DNA from: Gammaproteobacteria bacterium
Lineage (GTDB): Bacteria; Pseudomonadota; Gammaproteobacteria; Pseudomonadales; Pseudohongiellaceae
DNA: 64,000 nucleotides
Direction of reading: 5' to 3'
Assembly (NCBI GenBank): GCA_002711845.1
Contig: PASF01000002.1
Span: 224,224 to 288,223, forward strand
Part shown: positions 46,058-54,690 of the stretch, in pieces
Layout: each line of letters starts with the position of its first letter
Numbering within the stretch: position 1 is the first letter of the stretch
Translations under genes and position numbers: made by a program
Notes under the pieces: generated by a model
Told to the model about the DNA's origin: nothing
Database searches by the model: none
What the model saw: only the letters and a program-made list of their open reading frames with translations

Positions 46058-46627
46058 ATGATAACCATAAAACAGACACTGGCAGCGATTGGCCTCAGCC
46101 TGCTTGCCCTGCCGGCGCTGCTGTCGGCAGCGGAGATGGAAGATACCATCACTGTCAGCAGCACCGCCTTTGATCATCACGGCATGGTGCCGCTGGCCTA
46201 TTCTGCCTACGGCGACAATACGGTGCCGCAGATCAGCTGGAGCAATCTGCCGGCAGGCACCGAGCAGCTGGCGCTGGTGATGGACGATCCCATTGCCCCT
46301 ACACCGCAACCCTTTGTGCACTGGGTTGCCTACAATATTCCTGCGGATGCCGGCGAATTGCCTGAAGGTTTGAGCAAAGATCCCCAGGTGACCGGTGTGC
46401 CCGCATTGGCAGGGATGATCAACGGCGTCAACGGTGCCCGGATGACCGGTTACTTTGGTCCCCGTCCGCCCGCAGATGGCAAACTGCATGCCTACCACTT
46501 CCGTATTTATGCGCTGGATACGGAGCTGGACCTAGCGGAAGGCCTAAACAAGACCCAGCTGCTGGAAGCCATTGATGGTCACATTCTGGCAACCGGCATG
46601 CTGATGGGGCACTACGAACAGAAATAA
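46058..46627 (+). CDS. YbhB/YbcL PEBP-family protein, exported form
   Basis: 189 residues from the ATG at 46058, with TGGAG eight bases before. Signal peptide 1-25 (ends LLSAAE). Family motifs as in the paralogue at 466-942: LDDPI-like VMDDPIAP, FVHWVAYNIP, GYFGPRPP and YHFRIYALD. The periplasmic location is inferred. Role unknown, as for YbcL, which in uropathogenic E. coli modulates host signalling. Confidence 0.9.
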   Translation: MITIKQTLAAIGLSLLALPALLSAAEMEDTITVSSTAFDHHGMVPLAYSAYGDNTVPQISWSNLPAGTEQLALVMDDPIAPTPQPFVHWVAYNIPADAGELPEGLSKDPQVTGVPALAGMINGVNGARMTGYFGPRPPADGKLHAYHFRIYALDTELDLAEGLNKTQLLEAIDGHILATGMLMGHYEQK

Positions 46628-46694
46628 ATCCGCGCGGGGACTGAACTGCGGCACGAGACCCCGCCGGGCCGCCGTTCAGCGTTCATCTGTCACA

Positions 46695-48107
46695 TCACTC
46701 GACGGCATCAATATCGGTGCCGTGCGTTTCGGTCAGTAGCCATACCGACAGCAGGGTCAGCGAAGAGGCGATCGCCATGTACAGCGCCACGTAAAAAATG
46801 CCGTACTGGTTCCACAACAGCACCGCGATGGTAGGCGCCAGTGCCCCGCCGACGATCGCGCCAATCTGATAGCCCAGCGAGGCGCCTGAATAGCGTACAT
46901 GGGTAGAAAACAGCTCGGTAAAAAACGCCGCCTGAGGCCCGTACTGCAGACCCATGAAACCCAGCCCCAGGGTTAACGCCAGCGTGATCAGGTAGAAATT
47001 GCCGGTATCAACCAGCGGGAAGATGGCGAACGCCCAGGCCCCGGTCAATACCGCGCCCAGCATAAAAATGCCCCGGCGTCCGTGGCGGTCCGAGTAACCC
47101 GCCGCCCAGAACTGGAACGGGATCTGTATCACTGAGGCTATCAGCACTGCGGCGAGCAAGGTGTCACGTGGCAGGCCGACACCTTCCGCACTGCTGCCGT
47201 ACGCGACAACAAACGCGATCATGATATAGAAGGTCACCTGGATCGACAGGAAGGCACCTGCCGCCAGACAGATACGGCCCGGGTACAGCCGAAGAGCTTC
47301 AAGCACCGGCGAGCGGCGCATATTAACGGCGCGACTGTCGGCAGCCACCTTGCTGAAGGCCTCTTCAGGCGCCATCAGATCTTCACCATGATGTTTGAGC
47401 TGCTTGACGCGTTCCAGCTCCTTGAATGCAGGTGTGTCTTCCAGATGCAATTGCACGTACAGGCTGATGCCAATCAACACCACACTGGCCAGGAAGGGAA
47501 TGCGCCAGCCCCAGCTCATGAAGGCTTCTTCCGAGACTGCATAGGAAATTAGCAGAAAGGCGAGGTTGGCCAAAATCACACCGATCGGTGCGCCGGCCTG
47601 GGCGAACGCGCCGTACCAGCCGCGTTTCTCCGGAGGCGACGTCTCCGTCACCAGCAGCATCGCGCCGCCCCACTGACCACCGATGGCCAGGCCCTGCACA
47701 AAGCGCAGTACCACCAGCATGATGGGGGCCGCGGCGCCCGCCGTGGCATAACCCGGCAACGCCCCGATCAGGGTGGTGCCCACCCCCATCATCATCAGCG
47801 CCACCACCAGCATTTTTTTGCGGCCCACCCGGTCGCCAAAATGGCCGAAGATAATGCCACCCAGCGGTCGCGCAATAAACCCGACCGCGAAGGTGCTGAA
47901 CGACGCGATCAGCGCCACCATAACGGGCATGTCAGAGGGGAAGAATACGATGGGGAAAACCAGTGCCGCCGCCGTACCGTAGAGGAAAAAGTCATACCAT
48001 TCGATACTGGTACCGGCCAGCGACGTCAGGGCCACTTTGCGCATGGTCGTTGTTGAGGCCGTTGAAGCCTCGGGCAGCGAGTCCGCCGGGGGTGCGTCTG
48101 TGCTCAT
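46695..48107 (-). CDS. MHS-type MFS transporter (ProP/KgtP-like)
   Basis: 470 residues with 12 predicted helices. SLAGTSIEWYDFFLYGT at TM1 and GRPxGGxxFGxFGDRxGRK-type loop (ARPLGGIIFGHFGDRVGRKK) mark the metabolite:H+ symporter subfamily. Members take up proline/betaine, ketoglutarate, citrate or other organic acids; the substrate is not evident here. A ribosome site AAGGAATTATC precedes the ATG. Its upstream region holds an inverted repeat. Confidence 0.9.
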   Translation of the reverse strand: MSTDAPPADSLPEASTASTTTMRKVALTSLAGTSIEWYDFFLYGTAAALVFPIVFFPSDMPVMVALIASFSTFAVGFIARPLGGIIFGHFGDRVGRKKMLVVALMMMGVGTTLIGALPGYATAGAAAPIMLVVLRFVQGLAIGGQWGGAMLLVTETSPPEKRGWYGAFAQAGAPIGVILANLAFLLISYAVSEEAFMSWGWRIPFLASVVLIGISLYVQLHLEDTPAFKELERVKQLKHHGEDLMAPEEAFSKVAADSRAVNMRRSPVLEALRLYPGRICLAAGAFLSIQVTFYIMIAFVVAYGSSAEGVGLPRDTLLAAVLIASVIQIPFQFWAAGYSDRHGRRGIFMLGAVLTGAWAFAIFPLVDTGNFYLITLALTLGLGFMGLQYGPQAAFFTELFSTHVRYSGASLGYQIGAIVGGALAPTIAVLLWNQYGIFYVALYMAIASSLTLLSVWLLTETHGTDIDAVE

Positions 48108-48137
48108 GATAATTCCTTGTTATTGTTTTTTTATCAG

Positions 48138-48155
48138 GTTCGCAAAAACGCGAAC
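48138..48155 (-). promoter_or_regulatory. Inverted repeat upstream of the MHS transporter
   Basis: GTTCGC-N6-GCGAAC, 31 bases upstream of the transporter start. It could be an operator or a 5' UTR hairpin; no regulator gene is adjacent. Confidence 0.35.
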
Positions 48156-48190
48156 AGATTGATATTGCTCCCCTTTTAGGTGGAAAGCAA

Positions 48191-48234
48191 GGGAGCCCCT
48201 GAGCAGATCGCGCCGGCCTTGTTCAGGGGCTCCC
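48191..48234 (-). terminator. Hairpin terminator-like structure after the MacAB-like operon
   Basis: GGGAGCCCCTGA at 48191-48202 pairs exactly with TCAGGGGCTCCC at 48223-48234, 20-base loop. It sits just beyond the stop of the last permease gene on the minus strand. Following bases TTGCTTTCC (minus strand) give a weak T-run. Confidence 0.65.
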
Positions 48235-48252
48235 AATCAACGCGGAGCGGCG

Positions 48253-49464
48253 TCAGACCGACCGCGTTGCCAGCGCAGGGGTGATGCGCGATGCCGCCCG
48301 GGACGGACCGATCACGGCCAGTTGGCCAACCAGCAGTAATGCCAGCATGCCTGTCGGAATGTAATACCAGCCAATTCTGGGCATATTGAACGTTTGCACC
48401 AGAAACATGTTGAACGCAACGGTCAGCACGGCCCCAACAATCACACCCATGCCTGAGATGATGGCATTCTCCACCAGAAAATGACGCAGAATCGAGCCTT
48501 GTGTTGCACCCAGCGCGCGGCGGGTGCCAATCTGCCTGCGGCGCCGGTTGATGCTGAACACAGCCAGGCCGACAATGCCCATGGCGGTAATGAAAACCAG
48601 TGTGGCAATGACAATGCTCAGGATACGGGTCATGACACTATCGATGCGATAGCTTTCCTCCCGGGTATCCGCCATGGTGCGCAACTGACGCAGGATACGT
48701 TGCTCGTTACTGGCGCCCAGCATCTCCTCCACCATCGGCATCAAACGGTCCTGTTCACCCGGTTCAGTCCGGATCAGGTATAGCGAGGCGCCATCTATCA
48801 CAATTTCGGGAAAAATGGCGGCATTTTCTATGTCTTCCCAGAGTGGCCAGGGTGCCTGTAGTTGTCTGACCACGCCGATAATACGAACGGCCTGATCGGA
48901 AGGCGTATAGACGACCTGCCCGATCGCTGCCTGCGCCCCTTCGGGGAAAAGCTGCTCAGCCAGGGCCTGGGTAATGATGACCGTATCGGCGTTCGCATTG
49001 CTGGATGATTCGCGAATCAGCACATCTGCTTCGGTAAAATCGACGCCCGCTACCAGCTCAAGCCCCATGGTGTTCAGGCTGCCGTGGTCGGCATAGTAGA
49101 TGGCGGATGGCACACTGGACGCCAATTCGCCCGGCTCCAGTAAAAAGGCAGATGACGAACCACTGTTGCTGACCGGCACGGTGTTGATGACGGTGGCGTC
49201 GACAATACCCGGCGTCTGCCGGAGTCGCGCCAGGTCATCAGCGGCTGTCACTTCTTCGTTGAAGTTCTGACCAAAGCCGATGCTGCGAATATAAAACAGG
49301 TTGTCCTCGTCCGTGCCGCTGGGGCGGCTCATCAGCTCGCCACGCTGATTGATGATGTAGACCGCGTTGACAATCACCGTCATGGTGAAGGCGATCTGCA
49401 CGGCAATCAGAATGACGCCCAGCTTGTTGCGCAGCAGCGCGCGTAGAATAGGTCCGAATTCCAT
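48253..49464 (-). CDS. MacB/FtsX-like ABC permease, last gene of export operon
   Basis: 403 residues. An N-terminal helix (ALLRNKLGVILIAVQIAFTM), a large periplasmic domain (about 40-265), then three C-terminal helices with FSINRRRRQIGTRRALGAT before the second membrane span. This is the MacB/LolC-type topology. It needs a partner ATPase, supplied by the gene at 50796-51500. Ten bases separate it from the second permease; both are presumably part of one complex. Confidence 0.92.
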   Translation of the reverse strand: MEFGPILRALLRNKLGVILIAVQIAFTMTVIVNAVYIINQRGELMSRPSGTDEDNLFYIRSIGFGQNFNEEVTAADDLARLRQTPGIVDATVINTVPVSNSGSSSAFLLEPGELASSVPSAIYYADHGSLNTMGLELVAGVDFTEADVLIRESSSNANADTVIITQALAEQLFPEGAQAAIGQVVYTPSDQAVRIIGVVRQLQAPWPLWEDIENAAIFPEIVIDGASLYLIRTEPGEQDRLMPMVEEMLGASNEQRILRQLRTMADTREESYRIDSVMTRILSIVIATLVFITAMGIVGLAVFSINRRRRQIGTRRALGATQGSILRHFLVENAIISGMGVIVGAVLTVAFNMFLVQTFNMPRIGWYYIPTGMLALLLVGQLAVIGPSRAASRITPALATRSV

Positions 49465-49473
49465 ACGTTTCTC

Positions 49474-50781
49474 CTACTGCAGTTTCAGGTGGATGGCCGG
49501 ATTGATATTGCAGGCCCGCCAGATTGGATAAAGACCGGCGATAACGGTGCTGACGACGGCCAGCACAATGGTCACCACAACCACGGTCAGATTCAGATGC
49601 ATCCAGTCGGAGACAATCAGGTCGCCCATGAGTACCTTGATGCCCTCCAGACCCAGGGCGGCGACACCCAGGCCCAGTAACCCGCCCAGCGCACCAATAA
49701 ACCCGGCTTCAATGACATGCTGGATGAACAGTGATCCTTTGTGAGCCCCCAGTGCCTGCCGGACACCGATTTCCGGCGCTTTGCCCAGGAACTTCGACAG
49801 CAGCAGCCCCACGGTATTGAGCAGGCACACTGCGAGCAACATGGCCGCCAGTGCCGACAGAATACGCGTTTCATCGGGCAGCACTTCCTGTTCAACCATC
49901 CATTCATTGACATCAAACAGACGCTTATCCACCGGCTGCTGCAAGCGGCCAAACGATTTCTGCTCTGCAGCATAATTGTTTATCAGGTTCAGGTAGTCTT
50001 CATAGGCCGTCCGGTCCTGAAGCTCTACCCAGAACTGGATCCAGGCGCATTCGGCATTGAGAAACGCCTGAAACCCATCACCTTCGGGCGCCTGCCAGCA
50101 ATTGGTGTTGCCTGCCCTGTCCATGCGCAGATCGACAATCAGGTGCCAGGGTATATAGGCTTCCTCGATCGGGTCGAACGGGCCATTATTGACATCGTAG
50201 AACTTGGGCACCGGAGACCAGTTGTCGAGCACACCTGTGACGGTAAAATTGTAACCATGCAGGTGAACAGTCTCGCCAACGGAGTCGATGCCGCCAAACA
50301 GCTGCTCATTGAGTTCGCGAGACAGGACAATCACCTGTTGCCGGCCCTCATCGGCACTGCGGTCCCAGCCACTGCCGTATTGAAAAGGTATGTCGAACAT
50401 GGTGAAAAAATCACTGAAGTTGCCACGGCCGCTGACCGAAAACGGCCGTATTTCCGGGTTGTCTGGTTCGACGACGCCGACGAACTTTGATGAAGCCGTT
50501 CTCGGGTAACGGCTGGTCAGCTCCAGCAGCGCCAGGGTGTCGATATAGGTCAGTTGCGGGGGCGGGTCGAAGTCGGGGAATGAGGGGTTGCCGTAGTCCA
50601 GTTGCACATGAAACAGTTGAGCGCTTTTGTGTGGAATGGGGTCGCCGCCCATAAAATAGTTCAACGTAAAGATCACCATATAGGCGCCAATGCCAATGGC
50701 CACAGCCAGCACCATCAGTGAACTCAGGATCGGGTTGCGGCGATAGCTCAGCAGCGCCAGCCGGACATAGTAGATGAACAT
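49474..50781 (-). CDS. MacB/FtsX-like ABC permease, second subunit
   Basis: 435 residues with the same layout as its neighbour: first helix LALLSYRRNPILSSLMVLAV, a periplasmic domain up to about residue 310, then FLGKAPEIGVRQALGAHKG and two last helices. The two permeases differ in sequence, so a heterodimeric core is likely, unlike the MacB homodimer. Confidence 0.92.
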   Translation of the reverse strand: MFIYYVRLALLSYRRNPILSSLMVLAVAIGIGAYMVIFTLNYFMGGDPIPHKSAQLFHVQLDYGNPSFPDFDPPPQLTYIDTLALLELTSRYPRTASSKFVGVVEPDNPEIRPFSVSGRGNFSDFFTMFDIPFQYGSGWDRSADEGRQQVIVLSRELNEQLFGGIDSVGETVHLHGYNFTVTGVLDNWSPVPKFYDVNNGPFDPIEEAYIPWHLIVDLRMDRAGNTNCWQAPEGDGFQAFLNAECAWIQFWVELQDRTAYEDYLNLINNYAAEQKSFGRLQQPVDKRLFDVNEWMVEQEVLPDETRILSALAAMLLAVCLLNTVGLLLSKFLGKAPEIGVRQALGAHKGSLFIQHVIEAGFIGALGGLLGLGVAALGLEGIKVLMGDLIVSDWMHLNLTVVVVTIVLAVVSTVIAGLYPIWRACNINPAIHLKLQ

Positions 50782-50795
50782 GTTGCGCCTCCGGG

Positions 50796-51500
50796 TCAGC
50801 TGACCGCTTCAAGTTGTCCAACAACCGTGTTGGGGTCGGTATCGGCTATGTAGCCGTCGAGGAAATGAATGTTGCGGGCACTGCGGCTGGCCAGCGAAGG
50901 ATCATGGGTCACCATGATAATGGTGGTGCCGGCAGCATTGATGGATTGCAGCAGTTCCATGACGCCTTCGGCTGTGTTCGAGTCGAGGTTGCCGGTGGGT
51001 TCGTCGGCAAGCAGGAAGCGCGGTTCGCCGACCAGTGCGCGGGCGATAGCGACACGCTGTTGTTGTCCGCCGGACAGCTGTGAAGGCAGATGCTTTTTTC
51101 GTGACAACAGACCGACCGAGTCGAGTGCGCGGTCTATACGATCTTTGCGTTCGGCCGCTTTCATGCCGCGATATCGAAGGGGCACATCGACGTTGTCGAA
51201 CAGGTTCAGATCAGGCATCAGATTGAAACTCTGGAAAATGAACCCTATTTTCTGATTGCGCAGTTTGGCCCGCTGATAGTCGCTCAGCCTGGAGACATCC
51301 TCACCATCCAGCAGGTATTGCCCGTCGGTCCAGGTTTCCAGCAGTCCGGCGATATTGAGGAAGGTGGTTTTACCGCAGCCCGACGGACCGGTGATGGTAA
51401 TGAATTCACCTTCGGCAACATCAAGTGAGATATCACGCAAGGCCTGTGTTTCAACCAGGTCAGTACGAAACACCTTGCTGATGTGGGTCATCTTTAACAT
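50796..51500 (-). CDS. ABC transporter ATP-binding protein, MacB/LolD class
   Basis: 234 residues from the ATG at 51500, which has AAGGAG six bases upstream. Walker A GPSGCGKT, Q-loop FQSFNLMPD, signature LSGGQQQRVAIA, Walker B FLLADEPTGNLD, H-loop MVTHDPS. Energises the two FtsX-type permeases encoded downstream. Separated from the adaptor gene by about 50 bases. Confidence 0.95.
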   Translation of the reverse strand: MLKMTHISKVFRTDLVETQALRDISLDVAEGEFITITGPSGCGKTTFLNIAGLLETWTDGQYLLDGEDVSRLSDYQRAKLRNQKIGFIFQSFNLMPDLNLFDNVDVPLRYRGMKAAERKDRIDRALDSVGLLSRKKHLPSQLSGGQQQRVAIARALVGEPRFLLADEPTGNLDSNTAEGVMELLQSINAAGTTIIMVTHDPSLASRSARNIHFLDGYIADTDPNTVVGQLEAVS

Positions 51501-51552
51501 TGTTCTTCTCCTTGTGATCACGGTCTGTGCCGGACGTGGTAATGCGGGTTAT

Positions 51553-52824
51553 TCAGTTGTTGATCATGACGGTATCAGCATCATCAAAGGCATCAGTGCC
51601 GGAGACGATAATGGTGTCACCGACCGTCAGGCCGTCGAGTATTTCCACGGATGCCAGGCTGGTAGCTCCGATGACGATGGGGGTGCGGTAGGCCATATTA
51701 TTGATGACACGATAGGCCAGACGGCCACTGCCACTCTCCAGAAACTGGCCGCGCTGAACCATCAGCACGTCGAGCTTTTCTTCCAGCAGAATCCGTGTGC
51801 TCAGTCGCTGGTTCTGTCGCAAGCCGTCGGGCACCGGTTCATCAAACCGCAGACGTGCCGATACCTGGTTGTCGACGATTTCAGGAGATACAGCCACGAG
51901 AGTGGCCCGTTGCAGCTGTGAACCGGCCCGGACTTCGGCAAGCATGCCAAGTGCCAGGTCGCTGACATAATTCTCGGGAACCTGTACTTCTATTTCAAAC
52001 GCCGACAGGTCGACGACGCTGAGCACGGCCTGGTTGCGCGTCACACTGGTTTTCTGATCAACCAGTAGATTGCCGACGATGCCACTGGCCGGCGATACGA
52101 TGGATAATTCGTCCACTTGACGCGTCAGGTCCGATACCAGAAGCGCCTGTTGCTCCACAGCCAGCTGCCGCGTCTGTAATTCAAATTCCAGGCGCTCGTT
52201 GTCCAGTTCGGTATCCAGCGCGGCATGTTTGTGCATGACCTGGGCCGTTTCCAGGTTGTCGCGTGCACGTTCGTAGTCGACGGCGGTGATGGCCCCCACT
52301 TCAATGGCCTGTTGCGAACGGTCCAGTTCTCGCTGAGCCGCTTTCAGGGAAATGGTTGCTGAGTCAAAGGCGCGAGTGTTTTCCAGGACTTCCTGCTGAT
52401 TGGCAATGCGCTGGCGGTCATACTCTATCTGTAGCGACATCAGACGTGAGCGCTCTTGCAGCAACTGGTTCTGCAGCTCCGGGCTGTCGATGGTGGCCAG
52501 CACCTGGCCCTCTGCTACGGTATCGCCGGCATCCACCGAGAATGTGATGGTGCCGCCCTGACTGGCGAACAGTGTGGGGCTGACGGCAGCAACAATACGA
52601 CCCTGAACAGTGACATCGCGAACAAAGTCGCCGCGGACAACCTCGGCAAAACGCAGACGCTCGGCTGAGACTGACTGTTGTGCCTGGCTCCAGCGTTGCA
52701 CAGCAGGTACCGTGACCCAGGCTAGCAATAGCAGGGCGACAACGGCCGACAAAATGAGTATTTTTTTTCGGCCATTGGCCGGGCTGAGCGCTATGTCCTG
52801 TGAAGAGGTGTCGCTGATTTTCAT
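51553..52824 (-). CDS. MacA/HlyD-type periplasmic adaptor protein
   Basis: 423 residues from the ATG at 52824. One N-terminal helix (ILILSAVVALLLLAWV), then barrel-sandwich, an extended coiled coil (about 95-230, Gln/Glu/Leu-rich with many heptads), and a beta-barrel C-terminal part. It links an inner-membrane ABC or RND pump to an outer-membrane channel. No TolC homologue is encoded nearby, so the channel must be supplied elsewhere. First gene of the four-gene unit. Confidence 0.9.
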   Translation of the reverse strand: MKISDTSSQDIALSPANGRKKILILSAVVALLLLAWVTVPAVQRWSQAQQSVSAERLRFAEVVRGDFVRDVTVQGRIVAAVSPTLFASQGGTITFSVDAGDTVAEGQVLATIDSPELQNQLLQERSRLMSLQIEYDRQRIANQQEVLENTRAFDSATISLKAAQRELDRSQQAIEVGAITAVDYERARDNLETAQVMHKHAALDTELDNERLEFELQTRQLAVEQQALLVSDLTRQVDELSIVSPASGIVGNLLVDQKTSVTRNQAVLSVVDLSAFEIEVQVPENYVSDLALGMLAEVRAGSQLQRATLVAVSPEIVDNQVSARLRFDEPVPDGLRQNQRLSTRILLEEKLDVLMVQRGQFLESGSGRLAYRVINNMAYRTPIVIGATSLASVEILDGLTVGDTIIVSGTDAFDDADTVMINN

Positions 52825-53090
52825 TTTTGTACCAATCGAATAAAACAGTATTGTTGTCTGCCGCGTCACAGGCTCATCACGCATGAGACGTGATCAGCCA
52901 TGTTGATGGTTTAAAGCCATCGTTAAAAATACCTGACCGGCTTGTCGTTCATGATTGGCAATGGAATTAGCAAATTTGGGGCCAACCCTGCTTTATGGGC
53001 TGAAAGTCCTTTTAAAACAGTTGGCTATCTTGTTCTTCCAGACGTTGATTGCCGGCAGGGGAATCGGGTTAGCTGGCGAACGATGTTGAA

Positions 53091-53117
53091 GGTTGGCGAA
53101 GATCGCCAACCTTTTTA
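53091..53117 (+). terminator. Strong rho-independent terminator without an assigned gene
   Basis: GGTTGGCG-AAGAT-CGCCAACC followed by TTTTT, an 8-base-pair stem in plus orientation. The genes around it are on the minus strand, so it marks the end of a plus-strand transcript that is not otherwise identified. Confidence 0.75.
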
Positions 53118-53162
53118 AGAATTCGTCGACCGTGGTGACCAGGGGGAGGTCAGCGGGGGCAC

Positions 53163-53190
53163 AAAAAAGCCGGCGCAGATGGCCGGCTTT
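53163..53190 (-). terminator. Terminator of the serine hydrolase gene
   Basis: On the minus strand AAAGCCGGC, a seven-base loop, GCCGGCTTT and a T-run. It lies 30 bases after the hydrolase stop at 53220. Confidence 0.8.
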
Positions 53191-53219
53191 CAAGGAGACA
53201 TTCTGTCAGTGGGGTCAGG

Positions 53220-54449
53220 TCAGTCAATGGCCTCATAGACCACACGCTGCGCGACGTTATTGTCAAACGGGGCGCCGCGTGGACCCCCACGTTTCTGCTC
53301 CATGTAGATCATGAAAAAGTCGTTGGCCGGGTCCACCAGAAACAGGGTGCCGCCAATGCCGCGCCAGCCAAAGTTGCTGGGACCGTCAGGGTCGGCGGCG
53401 TCCACCGGCTGCAAATGAAACCCGAGACTCCAGCCGCCCCGATCGCCATAGAAGAAATATTCGCGCGAGACATCGTCGGTGATGCGCTCTTCCTGCATCA
53501 GTGCCAGTGTCTCTTCCTCAAGAATCCGGGCGCCGTTATATTCCCCGTCATTCAACAGCATTTGTGCAAAGCGGATATAGTCCTCTGTCGTTGAGTTCAA
53601 CCCGCCGCCACCGGACAGCATAGGGCGCACCACGGTATTGTCGCTCATCGCGCCGTGTACGGGCTCGGCAATGCGTGACGCCTTGGCAACCGGTACATAA
53701 AAGCTGGTCTCATCCATGCCCAGGGGTGCAAAAATACGTTCATTGAGAATCACGTCCAGGGTCTGGCCAGCAGCCGCTTCAAGCACTGCGCCCAGCACAT
53801 CGGTGGAGTGCCCGTAATGCCAGGCGGTTCCCGGTTCGAACAACAGCGGCAGGTTGCCCAGGCTGTCTGCAACTTCCCGGGCCGTGGCACTGCCATCAGA
53901 CGGCACATTGGCTTCGTACATGCCACCCAGGGTAGTGCCCATGGCGAAAATGGACTGCACCAGGCCGGATTTGTGGGTCAGCAGATGTGCCACCGTCATT
54001 TCATTCTGCGCGGGGCGGGTAGCACCGGTTTCCTGATCGATGATTGCCAGTGAGTTGAATGCGGGCAGGTATTTGCCGACCGGATCGTCAATGCTGAGCA
54101 GGCCGTCCTCCACCATGGACATGGCGGCGACGCTGACAATGGGTTTGGTCATCGAGTAGATACGGAAAATGGTCTGTGCGTCCACCGGCGTGGCGTCGTC
54201 GGGCCCCTGCGTGCCGACCGTCTCCAGCAGACCAACGCCATCGTTGTTGCCCACCAGCAGCAAGGCGCCGGCAATATGGTTGCCGTCTACGGCGGCCTGC
54301 ATCTGGGCGCGGATGGCGGCGATTTCAGTCTGGTCGATGCCGAATGCTGATGGTTCAATCCTGTTGATCGAACTGTCATCGGCCATCGCCGTGATTGAGC
54401 TGGCCAGCAGCAGGGCCGCTGCGGCAGTGGTCGGGAAAATCAGTTTCAT
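53220..54449 (-). CDS. Exported serine hydrolase (class C beta-lactamase-like)
   Basis: 409 residues with a signal peptide ending SITAMAD. The SxxK motif is SMTKPIV, the second position Tyr is in WHYGHSTDV (Y-x-H rather than Y-x-N), and the C-terminal box is WRGIGGTLF. This fits EstB-like carboxylesterases and D-aminopeptidases more than beta-lactamases. Monocistronic, with its own terminator. Confidence 0.9.
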   Translation of the reverse strand: MKLIFPTTAAAALLLASSITAMADDSSINRIEPSAFGIDQTEIAAIRAQMQAAVDGNHIAGALLLVGNNDGVGLLETVGTQGPDDATPVDAQTIFRIYSMTKPIVSVAAMSMVEDGLLSIDDPVGKYLPAFNSLAIIDQETGATRPAQNEMTVAHLLTHKSGLVQSIFAMGTTLGGMYEANVPSDGSATAREVADSLGNLPLLFEPGTAWHYGHSTDVLGAVLEAAAGQTLDVILNERIFAPLGMDETSFYVPVAKASRIAEPVHGAMSDNTVVRPMLSGGGGLNSTTEDYIRFAQMLLNDGEYNGARILEEETLALMQEERITDDVSREYFFYGDRGGWSLGFHLQPVDAADPDGPSNFGWRGIGGTLFLVDPANDFFMIYMEQKRGGPRGAPFDNNVAQRVVYEAID

Positions 54450-54690
54450 GGGTGGGTAACCTCGGCATTGTTGTTGTTGGCGGTCGGGCTGTGTTCAGGC
54501 AGCCGGACGCTGGAATGATTATGCGGCAGCACCCTGAGTGAGTCAATTTGGTGGGGGATACGCTGCCCTGCGCGCAGGACAACACGATTGCTGGCCACCG
54601 TCCGGTGGCGGCAAGGATGGTAATTTGCCGTCTGACTGTGTATTTTTGCTGACAGTAACGAAAAATCAGACATCTTCACGAGAGCAAGTC

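Larger units (their letters stand above)
52825..53219. other. Intergenic region with two terminators
   Basis: Nearly 400 bases. It holds the upstream region of the export operon and two hairpin terminators on opposite strands (53091-53117 and 53163-53190). A 56-codon plus-strand frame (ATG 52951) ends inside the first terminator but has no ribosome site and no resemblance to known proteins. A small RNA or short transcript is possible. Confidence 0.4.

Noticed and set aside
48138-48155. Considered as rho-independent terminator
   Set aside because: The following bases are not a T-run in either direction; listed only as a possible operator.
52951-53121. 56-codon plus-strand frame ending in the orphan terminator
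   Set aside because: No ribosome site, no similarity to known proteins; may be chance. Kept only as part of the intergenic note.
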